A stretch of 64,000 nucleotides of DNA from assembly GCF_964340395.1 (NCBI RefSeq), contig NC_135568.1:12865776-12929775 (forward strand), given 5' to 3'. Position 1 is the stretch's first letter. Each line of letters starts with the position of its first letter. Position numbers and translations under genes: made by a program. This DNA comes from Glandiceps talaboti (taxonomy: Eukaryota; Hemichordata; Enteropneusta; Spengelidae). Positions 63,037 to 64,000 of the stretch are shown here, in pieces. A model generated the notes under the pieces. The model saw only the letters and a program-made list of their open reading frames with translations, ran no database searches and had not been told where the DNA came from.

Positions 63037-64000
63037 CTATACGGGATAAGAACATACTTTGTCTCAATGTGCTTGTCATTGCAGTGTGTCTCTAACTGTT
63101 CTACAAATATCATTACAACATACACAAGCCAAGTTGTTGTCTTTGAACAACAAATATGGATTATATACCCCTGTCATTCTATGTAATGACAACCCGTGTC
63201 TACATCATTGGTTCTGTGGTGCTCCAATAGGGAACTTGCAATCCAGACTGAGTATGCTCAGATGCAAAGGACTACGGGATTATCTGTGGTTATCGTAATA
63301 TGTAATCTGGAGCTACCGATAAAATTAACCTCCCACAATTGTCAGGGTAACTACGAATTGATCATTGTTGCAAACAATGTAACAGTATTGTTTACAATAC
63401 CAACTCATTAGTATTTATTATCACATTTCCCATGATGCAACATTCAACATGGCGGGTTTGCAAGTTCCCTATCGTGAATTAAATTGTCGAAAAATTGTTT
63501 TTCCTGATTTTTCCATATATTATGCTTGACTAGGCATAATTATATTATTCCCAAATATTTTTCTTCATTCAGCCAGAAAGTACTTGTTACCTAAAGGTTC
63601 ATCTTCACTTGTCTAGCCATGGTATCCTGTCACAAGGGGGTGATATAAATCCTCAGTCACAGGCCAGTCATGAGCAATAAAATAACACGTGATGTGGGAC
63701 TGTTTGACAAGACTCAGTGTAAATTGAGAGACTCTCAGAGTAGCTTATAGGCTGATTCGGGTGGGTCAAATACACTGAGAATGTTCACTAGGTTTTTACT
63801 GTTTTATTGGGCGGAACTAACTATACATGTGACAACACCCACTTAGAAATATTACAGTATTTTCACAGAATTATACATAGATTACAGACTCATGGTTTAC
63901 CCACTTGTGCACAACATGACGCAACATCTCATATCATCACACCCAGATATTTCAAATGAATGTGAATGAAGTGGCAGCTGACCGTTCTGATCGAGGTTAC
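63037..64000 (-). other. TOP2 intron upstream of exon A, running off the window
   Basis: No further TOP2 coding exon could be recognised between 63037 and the right edge. Apart from the possible MITE at 63227-63472, it is plain AT-rich sequence. Confidence 0.6.
63227..63472. mobile_element. Possible 246-bp MITE with perfect 15-bp terminal inverted repeats
   Basis: atagggaacttgcaa at 63227-63241 is the exact reverse complement of 63458-63472. TA dinucleotides at each end fit a Tc1/mariner-type TA target. Inner sequences (gatgcaaagg / gatgcaacatt) are weakly symmetrical. Confidence 0.55.

Overview
The window is AT-rich animal nuclear DNA. Genes are split into small exons with GT-AG introns, and the DNA between them is full of microsatellites, tandem repeats, a tRNA-derived SINE and short inverted-repeat elements. 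It looks like a non-vertebrate bilaterian, most likely an invertebrate deuterostome or a lophotrochozoan. The evidence is a p75NTR-type receptor and a topoisomerase II with a vertebrate-like tail, combined with many 40-80 bp intronic minisatellites. The species cannot be fixed from the sequence alone.

Three protein genes are supported, each rebuilt here from reading frame, splice sites and intron phase. (1) The 3' part of SETD2, the histone H3K36 methyltransferase, lies on the + strand in six exons from 176 to 5156. It encodes an Arg/Asp-rich stretch, a coiled coil, a Pro/Gln-rich linker, a WW domain and the C-terminal SRI domain. A long 3' UTR follows, with a poly(A) signal near 7908. The SET domain lies upstream of the window. 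(2) A p75 neurotrophin receptor (NGFR/TNFRSF16-like) gene lies on the - strand. One exon carries four cysteine-rich domains (14351-14849). Further exons carry the transmembrane segment (12777-12993), a linker (11928-12070) and the death domain (10887-11200). A candidate signal-peptide exon sits 11.9 kb upstream at 26792-26860 in CpG-dense DNA. With it the model is 413 residues. (3) The C-terminal domain of DNA topoisomerase II lies on the - strand in eight exons from 63036 down to the stop at 54736. The catalytic core lies beyond the right edge.

SETD2 and the receptor converge, with about 2.6 kb between their poly(A) signals. The receptor and TOP2 are separated by about 27.9 kb (26861-54735) in which I find no convincing gene. 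That interval holds large microsatellites, a 58-bp minisatellite, several foldback (hairpin) families and CpG-dense sequence.

The most striking observation is in TOP2. The 2.5-kb intron between exons D and E is almost entirely a tandem array of about 33 copies of a 73/78-bp unit. That unit is homologous to the last ~35 bases of exon D plus its 5' splice site. Relative to the real junction, the array copies differ at the last exon base and at intron position +2, so the unit looks like a splice donor that has been amplified in an inactive form. The next intron is also mostly a different array (~63 bp, ten copies). A second notable point is the linkage of SETD2, an NGFR-like gene and TOP2 in 64 kb. 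It recalls human 3p (SETD2, TOP2B) and 17q (NGFR, TOP2A), and may preserve an ancestral linkage.
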